Assembly (NCBI RefSeq): GCF_024298825.1
Contig: NZ_CP101153.1
Location: 930,001-994,000, forward strand
DNA length: 64,000 nt
Source of the DNA: Haloglomus salinum
GTDB lineage: Archaea; Halobacteriota; Halobacteria; Halobacteriales; Haloarculaceae
Direction: 5' to 3'
Shown here: positions 16,933 to 25,546 of the stretch, in pieces
Layout: every line of letters begins with the position of its first letter
How positions within the stretch are numbered: position 1 is the stretch's first letter
Program-made: the position numbers and the translations under genes
Notes under the pieces: generated by a model
Databases searched by the model: none
Seen by the model: the letters and a program-made list of their open reading frames with translations, nothing else
What the model was told of the DNA's origin: nothing

Positions 16933-17676
16933 TCAGTCGTCCGTCGGGACGGGGTCGGCTTCCGAGCTACTCGCAGCCTCGCTCCCCCCGCCGTCGGCCG
17001 GCGATGCGGTGGTCCGGCTGGCCGCGTCGGAGTGGGCGGCCAGCCAGCCGACGAGCGGCGCCGCGGCGAGCACGAGCAGTTGCCAGCCCGACTCGACGAT
17101 ATCGACGATACGCTCGGAGTTCCCGTTCGGCCCGCGAACCGGGTTGAATGGCGAGGGGATGAAGAATTCGGCCGTCCCGCCCTGCTGCCCGACGTAGACG
17201 GCGTACCCCTCCGTCCCGAACTGGACGTACGACTGGGCGAACAGCTCCTGATTGGAGAACACGATGCTCCCGACGAACGCGTAGAACTGGTCGTGGAGCG
17301 GCCAGAACGGGTTGGCCGTCGCGACGTTCAGGAGGTCGAGGCCGATGCCGGCGGCGGCGTAGACGACGACCGCGACCCACGCCAGCCGCACGCCGGCGGC
17401 GCCGAGACGCTCGGCCACGAGCCGGTCCCGCCGCGCGTCGGCGTAGAGGACGGCCGCCGCGAGCCCGGGGATGAACAGCGTGTGCAGGACGGCCCCGTGG
17501 GTACTCTCGGGGACGGGGAGCCCGCCAGGTACCGCGAGCAACCCGAGGAGGGCGTCGAGGTCCGGCGCAGCACCGGCCGCTCCCGCGACGACGGCGGCCC
17601 GCCGGTCGAACGCGGCACCGAGCGCTGCGGCCGCGAGAATCACCCCGAGCGCCGCGTGGACGACCGTCGGTGGCAT
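16933..17676 (-). CDS. YdjM-type membrane metal-dependent hydrolase, paralogue
   Basis: A 247-residue paralogue of the protein at 14953-15765. Shared features are the start 'MPPTVVHAALGVILAAAALG', the 'PDLDALLGLL' acidic motif, 'ESTHGAVLHTLFIPGL', and the segment 'PLHDQFYAF' after the fourth membrane helix. The His and Asp residues that would bind metal are kept in both. The tail is Ser/Asp-rich. The two copies are on opposite strands with two unrelated genes between them. Confidence 0.75.
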   Translation of the reverse strand: MPPTVVHAALGVILAAAALGAAFDRRAAVVAGAAGAAPDLDALLGLLAVPGGLPVPESTHGAVLHTLFIPGLAAAVLYADARRDRLVAERLGAAGVRLAWVAVVVYAAAGIGLDLLNVATANPFWPLHDQFYAFVGSIVFSNQELFAQSYVQFGTEGYAVYVGQQGGTAEFFIPSPFNPVRGPNGNSERIVDIVESGWQLLVLAAAPLVGWLAAHSDAASRTTASPADGGGSEAASSSEADPVPTDD

Positions 17677-17761
17677 GGGTCGGCCTGGGGCGTGTGCGAG
17701 TATCAACGTTCTGCCGGTGTGGTGGGGGACGACCGTTCGGTTCCGGAGAACAGGAGGCGCC

Positions 17762-17825
17762 CGTGTGGTGAGGAGTGGGGCGCGAGCGCTCCGCGGGAAC
17801 CACCACGCGCGTCGCTCGGCCGAAC
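17762..17825. repeat. Copy of the inner repeat unit
   Basis: This GC-rich stretch lies between the divergent YdjM paralogue and serB. Its core (17796-17818) matches 9484-9506 at 22 of 23 positions (ACGCGCGTCGCTCG shared), and the similarity extends on both sides through 'GAGG.GTGGGG' and 'CTCCGC'. The 10-bp inverted ends seen at 9454-9523 are not preserved here. It may be a decayed copy of a small mobile or structured element. Confidence 0.65.
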
Positions 17826-17882
17826 GACAAGGCAACTCCAACGCGGGGGATTCAAGCCCGAACCCGGCGAACGACCGCGCAG

Positions 17883-18515
17883 ATGCTCATCGCGTTCGAC
17901 TTCGACGGGACGCTCAGCGACTCCGAGATGACCGTGCTACTGGGGGGCGAGCAGGGCGTAGCCGAGGAGATGGCCGACATCACCGAGCGGGCGATGAACG
18001 ACGAGATGTCCTACGCCGAGAGCCTGCGCTCGCGGGCGGAACTGCTGCGGGGGCTGGAAGAGAAGAAGGCCGACCGCGCGTTCGGCCGGGTGGAACTGCG
18101 CCCGGGCGCCGCCGAGGTCATCGACGCGCTCCGTGACGCCGGCCACACGGTCGCCATCCTCACCGGCGGGTTCGAGCGCGGCGTCGCCCGCGCGCTCGAC
18201 GACGCCGGCACGGACGTGGACACGGTGGTCGCCAACCGGCTCCCCATCCGGAACGGCAAGCTGACCGGCGACGTCGAGGGGCCGCTCATCGAGGGCACCA
18301 AGGACGAGGCGCTGGAGGACCTCGCCGACGAGGTGGGCGTCGAGATGACCGACACGGTCGCCGTCGGCGACGGGGCGAACGACCTGCCGATGCTGGAGGT
18401 GGCAGGCCTCGCCGTGGGGTACGAACCGAAGCCGGCCGTCGAACCCCACTGCGACGTTGTCGTCGAGTCGATGGCCGAGCTACAGGAGCTGCTGACCGAG
18501 CGCGGCGTCCTCTGA
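17883..18515 (+). CDS. serB: Phosphoserine phosphatase-like HAD hydrolase
   Basis: A 210-residue HAD-superfamily phosphatase of the SerB group. Motif I 'FDFDGTLSDSE', motif II 'ILTGGFERG', and motif III/IV 'VAVGDGANDLPML' are all present with the nucleophile in DFDGT. The expected reaction is dephosphorylation of O-phospho-L-serine, the last step of serine synthesis. The ATG at 17883 begins the conserved domain; TTCAAG at 17851-17856 could be the TATA element. The repeat copy lies upstream. Confidence 0.88.
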   Translation: MLIAFDFDGTLSDSEMTVLLGGEQGVAEEMADITERAMNDEMSYAESLRSRAELLRGLEEKKADRAFGRVELRPGAAEVIDALRDAGHTVAILTGGFERGVARALDDAGTDVDTVVANRLPIRNGKLTGDVEGPLIEGTKDEALEDLADEVGVEMTDTVAVGDGANDLPMLEVAGLAVGYEPKPAVEPHCDVVVESMAELQELLTERGVL

Positions 18516-18597
18516 GGCGGTCCAGTCGATGGCCGAGACCGACGCGTCTGACGCACGTCGTACGAGGTTTGACGGCCGCTGCCACCCATCCTCGGGT

Positions 18598-18870
18598 ATG
18601 GCATTCGGCATCGGACTGTTGTTTCGCGGCCTCCGGTGGGGCCCCCGGCGACTGGCGCTGTGGGCCGGAGCCAACCCGCTCCGGACGGCTGGTGGGGTCG
18701 GCGCGCTCATCGCGGCCTGGGTCATCGTCGCCTCGCTCTCGTCCGGGACCGGCGTGATACCGGCCCTGGCCGGCGTCACGCTCGAACGGTTCCTGCGGTT
18801 CTCGCGAGCACACCCGGCGTATCCGGTCGCGGTCGTCGTGGGGAGCGCGACGCTGCTGCTGTTGCGGTGA
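18598..18870 (+). CDS. Small membrane protein
   Basis: A 90-residue protein with two hydrophobic segments, 'GGVGALIAAWVIVASLSS' and 'YPVAVVVGSATLLLL', and a basic N-terminus that contains 'RGLRWGPRRLALW'. No family was recognised. The ATG at 18598 is preferred to one at 18529, as the intervening part is charged, low-hydrophobicity sequence with poor codon quality. It lies 82 bases after serB on the same strand. Confidence 0.6.
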   Translation: MAFGIGLLFRGLRWGPRRLALWAGANPLRTAGGVGALIAAWVIVASLSSGTGVIPALAGVTLERFLRFSRAHPAYPVAVVVGSATLLLLR

Positions 18871-18911
18871 GTCCCCGGAACTGACTTTCCGCTGCCCACC
18901 CGAAGGGGCGC

Positions 18912-19427
18912 ATGGACCAATCCGACCCGCCGGACGCGGCGGCGTTCGTCGAGTACTGTCGGACCCAGGCCGCACTCTGCTCCGGGCGCGTCCAGCAGCT
19001 GGGGGAGGAAGCCGACGAGCTACTGGACGAGGTCGACGACGAACTGGCGGCGCTCCGCGGTGACCTCGACGACGCGACCGAGGGTATCGCGACCCCGCCC
19101 TCGACGGCCGAGCCCGAGCGCCCCGAGGCGGGCGGCGACGAGGCCGAGGCAGCCGCTGACGCCGCCGAGTCAGCCGTGTCGACCGTCGAGCACAAGCAGA
19201 CGCTGGTCGAGGCGAAACAGGCCCGCATGAACGCGTTCAACGACCTCGCCGGCGGCTACGCCGACCTCGCAGCGGAGCTGGACGATGTCGAGGACGGCGA
19301 CGAGGCACTGGAGCGCGTGGTCGCATTCGAGGTCGAACGGGACGCCCCCGCGTACTTCCCGGACCGCGAGACGCTGGCCGAGACGGTCGCCGAGGGTGAG
19401 GAAGACGAAGCCGACGCGGACGAGTGA
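18912..19427 (+). CDS. Haloarchaeal coiled-coil hypothetical protein
   Basis: A 171-residue strongly acidic protein. Residues 20-60 ('RVQQLGEEADELLDEVDDEL' and onward) and 85-130 are predicted long helices, probably a coiled coil, separated by a Pro/Glu-rich linker (~60-75). No signal or membrane segment. Function is unknown; the composition resembles haloarchaeal scaffold or Rab5-like coiled-coil proteins. It is convergent with metX, 12 bases apart. Confidence 0.7.
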   Translation: MDQSDPPDAAAFVEYCRTQAALCSGRVQQLGEEADELLDEVDDELAALRGDLDDATEGIATPPSTAEPERPEAGGDEAEAAADAAESAVSTVEHKQTLVEAKQARMNAFNDLAGGYADLAAELDDVEDGDEALERVVAFEVERDAPAYFPDRETLAETVAEGEEDEADADE

Positions 19428-19439
19428 GAAGTCGGCGCC

Positions 19440-20666
19440 TCAGTCAGAGAACAGGCTCGTATGGACCGGCGCGAACTCGCTCTCGCGCTCGTCGTCGTCG
19501 CGGGTGTCCGTGACGGACTTGCCGCGAACGCCGTCGGCCAGGAAATCGGCGAGCGGCGGCCCCACGCGGTCCGGCTCGACGAGGAAGGCGTCGTGGCCGT
19601 GGTCGCTCTCGATGACGTGGTGGGCAGTGCGTGCGCCCGCAGTCCGGAACGCCGCCGCCAGTTCCTCGCCCTGCTCGACGGTGAAGTGCCAGTCGCCGGT
19701 GAAGGAGACGACCATCGCCTCGCCGTCGAACGCGGCGAGCGCGTCGGCATCGGACTCGTAGCCCGACGCCAGGTCGTAGTTGTCCATCGCCCGCGAGAGG
19801 TAGAGATACGAGTTGGGGTCGAACCGCTCGGCGAACTTCTCGCCCTGGTAGTCCAGGTACGACTCCACGTCCCGGTAGGGGAAGAAGTCGGCCGCGGGGT
19901 CGACCGGGAACGTATCGCGGGCGGCGTCCCTGGAGGCCGAGCGGCGGCCGAACTTGTCGCTCATCGACGACTTCGAGAGGTAGGTGACGTGTCCGATCTG
20001 CCGGGCGATGGCCAGCCCGTTCTCCGGGCGCGGGCCCTCGCCGTAGTAGTCGCCGCCCTGCCACGCCGGGTCGGAGGTGATGGCGCGGCGGGCGATACCG
20101 TCGAGCGCGACAATCTGTGGGTCGAGACGAGCAGCCGTCGCCACGGGGATGACGCGGTCGACGTGGTCGGGGTGGCGCTTCGCCCAGTCCAGCGCGTTCA
20201 TCCCGCCGACGGAGCCGCCGACGACGGCGTGCAGGTTCGGGACGCCGATGTGGTCGAGGAGGCGGCGCTGCGCGCGGGTCCAGTCCCCGACCGTGACCGG
20301 CGGGAAGCGCGTCCCCCAGTGCTCGCCGTCCTCGTCTCTCGTCTCCGGGCCCGACGAACCGTAACAGGAGCCCGGGACGTTCACACAGACGACGTAGTAG
20401 GAGGTGGTGTCGACGGCCTTGCCAGCGCCGACGATGTCGTCCCACCAGGCCCGTGCCTGGCCAGCCGTGTCGGGGCCGCCGCTCCGGCGGCGCCGTCCCG
20501 CGACATGGGCGCTCCCGGTGAGCGCGTGGCAGACGAGGACGGCGTTGTCGCCGGTGAACTCCCCGTACGCCTCGTACGAGAGTTCGAGGTCCTCGATGGC
20601 CTCACCACACTCGAAGGTGAACTCGCCGACCGAGACCGTATCGGCCTCGTGGGGGACACCCTCCAT
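19440..20666 (-). CDS. metX: Homoserine O-acetyltransferase
   Basis: A 408-residue alpha/beta-hydrolase enzyme that activates homoserine with acetyl-CoA for methionine synthesis. The catalytic triad is visible: Ser152 in '[12 protein letters not shown]', Asp325 in 'FTGDWHFT' and His358 in 'DHGHDAFL'. The oxyanion region '[10 protein letters not shown]' is normal. It lies one base after the metY-like gene, on the same strand, so the two form an operon that makes O-acetylhomoserine and then replaces the acetyl group. The C-terminal ~30 residues are an extra acidic tail. Confidence 0.95.
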   Translation of the reverse strand: MEGVPHEADTVSVGEFTFECGEAIEDLELSYEAYGEFTGDNAVLVCHALTGSAHVAGRRRRSGGPDTAGQARAWWDDIVGAGKAVDTTSYYVVCVNVPGSCYGSSGPETRDEDGEHWGTRFPPVTVGDWTRAQRRLLDHIGVPNLHAVVGGSVGGMNALDWAKRHPDHVDRVIPVATAARLDPQIVALDGIARRAITSDPAWQGGDYYGEGPRPENGLAIARQIGHVTYLSKSSMSDKFGRRSASRDAARDTFPVDPAADFFPYRDVESYLDYQGEKFAERFDPNSYLYLSRAMDNYDLASGYESDADALAAFDGEAMVVSFTGDWHFTVEQGEELAAAFRTAGARTAHHVIESDHGHDAFLVEPDRVGPPLADFLADGVRGKSVTDTRDDDERESEFAPVHTSLFSD

Positions 20667-20667
20667 G

Positions 20668-22020
20668 TCAGTCCCCCCCCGCGCCCGTCCGGGCGCCCCC
20701 GTCGGTCGCGCGCGAGACGCGCTCGATGGCCTGCTCGAGGTCCGCCACCACGTCGGCGGGGTCCTCGATGCCGACCGAGAGCCGGACGAGGTCCGGCGTC
20801 ACGCCGGAGGCGCGCTGCTCGTCCTCGCTCAACTGCGCGTGCGTCGTCGACGCGGGGTGAATGAGCAGCGTCCGGGCGTCGCCGATGTTGGCGAGGAAGC
20901 GCGCGAGGTCCACGTTCTCGCAGACGCGCTTGCCGGCCTCGAAGCCACCCTCGAGGCCGAAGGCGATCATCCCGCCGAAGCCGCCGTCGAGATACTTGCG
21001 GGCGTTGTCGTGTGTCTCGTGCGATTCCAGTCCGGGATAGGTGACCCACGCCACGTCCTCGTGGTCGGCGAGGAACTCGGCGACGAGGGCGGCGTTCTCA
21101 CAGTGGCGCTCCATCCGGAGCGAGAGCGTCTCCAAGCCCTGCAGCGTCGCCCACGCGTCGAACGGGGACTGCTGGCTCCCGACCGAGCGCACGGCGCGCT
21201 GGCGCGCGGCCATCGTGAGCGCGCCGTCGCCGAACGTCTCGGCGAAGTTCAGCCCGTGGAACGACGGGTTCGGCCCGCCGACCTCGGGGTACTTCTCCGG
21301 GTAGTCGGCCCACGGGAAACTGCCGTCCTCGACGAGGACGCCGCCCACGGTGGTGCCGGAGCCGTGAATCCACTTCGTCGTCGACTCCCAGACGAGGTCC
21401 GCGCCGTGCTCGAACGGGCGACAGAGCGCCGGCGTCGCGAACGTGTTGTCGACCAGCAGCGGGATGCCGTGGTCGTGGGCGACCTCGGCGATGGCCTCGA
21501 ACGGCGGCACGACGAGCGACGGGTTCCCGACGCTCTCGACGTGGACGTAGGCGGTGTCCTCGTCGATGGCCGCGGCGTACGCGTCGGGGTCGAGGGTGTC
21601 GACGAACCGCGCCTCGATGCCGCGCCGGCCGGCGGTCCCAGAGAGGTACGAGTGCGTGCCGCCGTAGATGGAGGAGGAGGAGACGATGTTGTCGCCGGCC
21701 TCGGCGAGGACGAAGGTGGCGGCGTCGAGCGCGGCCATGCCGCTGGCCGTGGCGAGCGCGTCCGAGCCACCGTGGAGCGATGCGAGACGGCGCTCCAGCT
21801 TGCGCGTAGTGGGGTTGCTGATGCGCGAGTAGATGTGGTCGACCTCGTCCAGCGCGTACAGGTCGGCCGCGGTGTCGGCGTCCGGGAACTCGTAGGAGGA
21901 GGTCTGGTGGATAGCCGTCGCGGAGGCGCCCGTCTCGGGGTCGGGCTCGTGGCCCGCGTGGACACAGCGGGTGCCGAAGCCGAGGTCGGCGAGATTCGCA
22001 TCCGACTGCTCGTCGTTCAT
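20668..22020 (-). CDS. O-acetylhomoserine sulfhydrylase (Cys/Met metabolism PLP enzyme)
   Basis: A 450-residue PLP-dependent gamma-elimination/replacement enzyme, MetY/CysD type. The PLP lysine is Lys216 in 'STTKWIHG', preceded by '[10 protein letters not shown]', and the substrate loop 'YSRISNPT' is intact. It converts O-acetylhomoserine plus sulfide to homocysteine. It is first in the operon with metX. The upstream region on the minus strand (22031-22060) is AT-rich with TTATAG and ATATAT elements. Cystathionine gamma-synthase activity is an alternative, but length and context favour the sulfhydrylase. Confidence 0.92.
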   Translation of the reverse strand: MNDEQSDANLADLGFGTRCVHAGHEPDPETGASATAIHQTSSYEFPDADTAADLYALDEVDHIYSRISNPTTRKLERRLASLHGGSDALATASGMAALDAATFVLAEAGDNIVSSSSIYGGTHSYLSGTAGRRGIEARFVDTLDPDAYAAAIDEDTAYVHVESVGNPSLVVPPFEAIAEVAHDHGIPLLVDNTFATPALCRPFEHGADLVWESTTKWIHGSGTTVGGVLVEDGSFPWADYPEKYPEVGGPNPSFHGLNFAETFGDGALTMAARQRAVRSVGSQQSPFDAWATLQGLETLSLRMERHCENAALVAEFLADHEDVAWVTYPGLESHETHDNARKYLDGGFGGMIAFGLEGGFEAGKRVCENVDLARFLANIGDARTLLIHPASTTHAQLSEDEQRASGVTPDLVRLSVGIEDPADVVADLEQAIERVSRATDGGARTGAGGD

Positions 22021-22273
22021 GTGTGTCGTGCATATATCTCTAGAAATCTATAACCCACAGTTACGGCAATATTTGCTATACGGGGAGGGCAGCTGTGTCT
22101 GGGAAAGGGTTGCACACTTCGGCCGAGGGCGAGAGCAGAGCGAGTGAACTGGTGAGAGCCTCAGATAAGTCATCAAATGCAGAGATTATACCCAAATATC
22201 TGTAATATACTTCCAGATTCTCTTAGAGCCAGCAGAGAGAACAGATTCCCCGGTAAGCCGGGTCGCCTACACC

Positions 22274-25200
22274 CTACTCCTCACGCACGCCCCACTGCCG
22301 ACGCTCGCGGGGACGGTCCGACAGCGACTCGACATCCAGCGGCTCGTCTTTCGTCTCGATAGCCTCCAGCGCCGCCTTCGCGGAGGGTAGCGTCGAGAAG
22401 TAGGTAATCGTCTCCTCGACGGCGACCTCGAGCGGTTCGCGCTCGCGCGAGACCACGAGGTCGACCTCGCCGTCCTTGATGGCCTGTTCGAGGTCGTCGA
22501 ACTGCTGCACGTCGAAGTGGCGCTCGAAGCCCTCGCGGACCTCGGCCACGTCCTCGTCCAGTTGCGACAGCTCGCGCACCGAGTCCAGGTCGACGTGGGC
22601 GACGCCCTCCGTCGGGATGGCCTTGCCCGTCGCGGACTGGGCCTTGAGGTAGGCCTTGCCGAACGAGCGGGCGGTGCCCATGACCTCGCCGGTGGACTTC
22701 ATCTCCGGGCCGAGGCGCGGGTCGCTGCCCGGCAGACGGTCGAACGGCAGGACGACCTCCTTCACGGAGACGTGCTCGGGCACCATCTCGTGGGCGCGCA
22801 GCTCGTCCAGCGAGGAGCCCGCCATCACCTTCGCCGCCAGCTTCGCGATGGGCACCCCCGTCGCCTTCGAGACGAAGGGCACCGTGCGCGAGGAGCGCGG
22901 GTTCGCCTCCAGCACGAACACCTCGCCGTCGCGCACGGCGAGCTGGACGTTCAGCAGGCCGACCGTGTCCAGCGCCACCGCGATATCCTTCGTGACCTCA
23001 CGCACCCGCTCCAGCACCTCCTCGGAGAGCGAACGGGGCGGAATCATGCAGGCCGAGTCGCCCGAGTGGACCCCGGCGGTCTCGACGTGCTCCATGATGC
23101 CGCCGATGAGGACGTCGTCGCCATCAGCCACCGCGTCGACGTCCAGTTCGACGGCGTCGGCGAGGAACTCGTCGACGAGGATGGGCTTGTCCGGGGAGAC
23201 GCGCACGGCCTCCTCGATGTATCCCTTCAGCTCCTCGTCGGAGTGGACCACGTCCATCGCGCGCCCGCCCAGCACGTACGACGGCCGGACGAGGACGGGA
23301 TAGCCCAGGTCGTTGGCGAGGTCGAGGGCCTCGGCCTCGCTCGTGGCCGTGCCGCCCGAGGGCTGGGAGATGCCCAGGTCGTCCATCAGGCGGTTGAAGC
23401 GGTCGCGGTCCTCGGCGAGGTCCATCGCCTCGACCGAGGTCCCCATGATGTCGCAGTCCAGGTCGCGGCGCTCCAGTTCGTCCTCCAGCGGCTCGCCGAT
23501 GTTGACGGAGGTCTGGCCACCGAACTGGACCATCACGCCGTCGGCGTCGGTCTCCTCGACCACATCGGCCACCTCCTCGGCCGTGATGGGTTCGAAGAAC
23601 AGGCCGTCGGAGGTGTCGTAGTCCGTCGACACCGTCTCCGGGTTGTTGTTGACGACGTGCGCGTCGATGCCCGACTCGCGCAGCGCACGGACCGCGTGCA
23701 CCGCACAGTAGTCGAACTCGACACCCTGCCCGATACGGATGGGGCCACCGCCAACCACGACCACGGACTCGTTGTCGCGCTCGACCTGCACCTCGTCGCG
23801 TGAGATACCCGACACCGGGTCACGGGCCGAGTAGTAGTACGGCGTGCTGGCGGCGAACTCGCCGGCGCAGGTGTCGACCTGCTTGAACCGGCGGTCGATG
23901 GAGGCCTCCTCGACCTCGTCGATGGGGCCCTGCTGCGGGTTGGCCTCCGACGCGAACTCCGGGGCGGTCCCGGCGCCGTCGGCGATGGCCGCGGTCTGGT
24001 GGTCCGTGAAGCCGATGTTGGCCGCGCCGGAGAAGTCGCCGTTCTGCGCGTCCGCGGCGGCGTCGGCGATGGTCTCGAACCGCTCGACGTACCACTCCTT
24101 GATGCGGGTCAGTTCGACGACCTCGTCGACGGAGTAGCCACGGTCGAACGCCTCGAACATCGCGTACGGGCGGTCCGGCGTCGGCGTCTCGAGGAAGTCC
24201 CGCTCGAGCCGCTCGTCGCTCACATCCACCCAGTCGACGGCGGGCTGGTACTCAGAGGAGCGCAGCGCCTTCAGCAGCGACTCCTCGAACGTGCGGCCGA
24301 TGGACATCGCCTCGCCGGTCGACTTCATCGCCGTGCCGAGCGTGAAGTCCACATCGGTGAACTTGTCCTTCGGCCAGCGCGGCACCTTCGTCACGACGTA
24401 GTCGATGGCCGGCTCGAACGCCGCCGTCGTCTGGCCGGTGATCTCGTTCTCGATCTCGTGGAGGCGCTTGCCCAGCGCGACCTTCGCGGTGACGCGGGCG
24501 ATGGGGTAGCCCGTCGCCTTCGACGCCAGCGCGGAGGAGCGCGAGACGCGGGGGTTCACCTCGACGACGCGGTACTCCCCACCCGGGGTCCCGTCGTCGC
24601 GCCACGCGAACTGGATGTTACAGCCACCCTGGATGCCGAGTTCGCGAATCACTTCGAGCGCCGCGTCGCGCATCTCCTGGTGGCCCTCGTCCGGGATGAC
24701 CTGCGACGGCGTGACGACCGTCGACTCCCCGGTGTGGATGCCCATCGGGTCGAGGTTCTCCATGTTGCAGATGATGATACACGAGTCGTCGGCGTCGCGC
24801 ATCACCTCGTACTCCAGTTCGACCCAGCCGTCGATGGACTCGGTGATCATCACCTCGCTGTTGCGCGAGAGGCGCAGGCCCTTGCGGACGCGCTCGCGCA
24901 TCTCGTCCATCTCGTGGATGACGCCCGACCCCGCGCCACCCAGCGTGTACGTCGTCCGCATGATGGCGGGAAGGCCACCGACCGTGTCGACAGCGTCGTC
25001 GATCTCGTCGCTGCTGTTGATGGTGACGGACTCGGGCACGGGCTGGCCGATGGACTCCATCCGCTCGCGGAAGAGGTCACGATCCTCCGTCGCGTAGATG
25101 GTGTCCAGCGGCGTGCCCATGATGTCGACATCGAACTCGTCGAGGACACCCTCCTCGGCGAGTTCGGCGGTGACGTTCAGCCCCGTCTGTCCGCCGAGGC

Positions 25201-25465
25201 CGGCGATGACGCCGTCCGGGCGCTCCGCCTCGATGACCTCGGCGATGGCCTCGGTGGTGATGGGCTCGACGTACACCTCGTCGGCCATCTCCGGGTCGGT
25301 CATGATGGTCGCGGGATTCGAGTTGACGAGGACGACTCGGGCGCCCTCCTCCTGCAGGGCGCGACACGCCTGCGCGCCGGAGTAGTCGAACTCGGCGGCC
25401 TGTCCGATCTGAATCGGTCCGCTCCCGATAAGTAGGATGGTCCGGTCCTCGCCGGTTACGCTCAT
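22274..25465 (-). CDS. carB: Carbamoyl-phosphate synthase large subunit
   Basis: A 1063-residue enzyme with the usual duplicated ATP-grasp organisation. The two halves open with 'ILLIGSGPIQIGQAAEFDYS' and 'VVVVGGGPIRIGQGVEFDYC'. It makes carbamoyl phosphate from bicarbonate, ATP and ammonia from the small subunit, for pyrimidine and arginine synthesis. The small subunit gene is not in the window. The ATG at 25465 is supported by a TATA element 28 bases upstream. The C-terminal MGS-like domain appears complete. Confidence 0.97.
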   Translation of the reverse strand: MSVTGEDRTILLIGSGPIQIGQAAEFDYSGAQACRALQEEGARVVLVNSNPATIMTDPEMADEVYVEPITTEAIAEVIEAERPDGVIAGLGGQTGLNVTAELAEEGVLDEFDVDIMGTPLDTIYATEDRDLFRERMESIGQPVPESVTINSSDEIDDAVDTVGGLPAIMRTTYTLGGAGSGVIHEMDEMRERVRKGLRLSRNSEVMITESIDGWVELEYEVMRDADDSCIIICNMENLDPMGIHTGESTVVTPSQVIPDEGHQEMRDAALEVIRELGIQGGCNIQFAWRDDGTPGGEYRVVEVNPRVSRSSALASKATGYPIARVTAKVALGKRLHEIENEITGQTTAAFEPAIDYVVTKVPRWPKDKFTDVDFTLGTAMKSTGEAMSIGRTFEESLLKALRSSEYQPAVDWVDVSDERLERDFLETPTPDRPYAMFEAFDRGYSVDEVVELTRIKEWYVERFETIADAAADAQNGDFSGAANIGFTDHQTAAIADGAGTAPEFASEANPQQGPIDEVEEASIDRRFKQVDTCAGEFAASTPYYYSARDPVSGISRDEVQVERDNESVVVVGGGPIRIGQGVEFDYCAVHAVRALRESGIDAHVVNNNPETVSTDYDTSDGLFFEPITAEEVADVVEETDADGVMVQFGGQTSVNIGEPLEDELERRDLDCDIMGTSVEAMDLAEDRDRFNRLMDDLGISQPSGGTATSEAEALDLANDLGYPVLVRPSYVLGGRAMDVVHSDEELKGYIEEAVRVSPDKPILVDEFLADAVELDVDAVADGDDVLIGGIMEHVETAGVHSGDSACMIPPRSLSEEVLERVREVTKDIAVALDTVGLLNVQLAVRDGEVFVLEANPRSSRTVPFVSKATGVPIAKLAAKVMAGSSLDELRAHEMVPEHVSVKEVVLPFDRLPGSDPRLGPEMKSTGEVMGTARSFGKAYLKAQSATGKAIPTEGVAHVDLDSVRELSQLDEDVAEVREGFERHFDVQQFDDLEQAIKDGEVDLVVSREREPLEVAVEETITYFSTLPSAKAALEAIETKDEPLDVESLSDRPRERRQWGVREE

Positions 25466-25490
25466 TACCGCGACCTGGTCCGCACATCGT

Positions 25491-25497
25491 AATAAGG
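25491..25497 (-). promoter_or_regulatory. TATA box of carB
   Basis: On the minus strand the sequence reads CCTTATT, centred about 28 bases before the carB ATG at 25465, the spacing for a leaderless transcript. Confidence 0.5.
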
Positions 25498-25546
25498 GCG
25501 ACGAAACGTTACGAATCTCGGAACCTCGTTTCGAAATTCGCAAACC

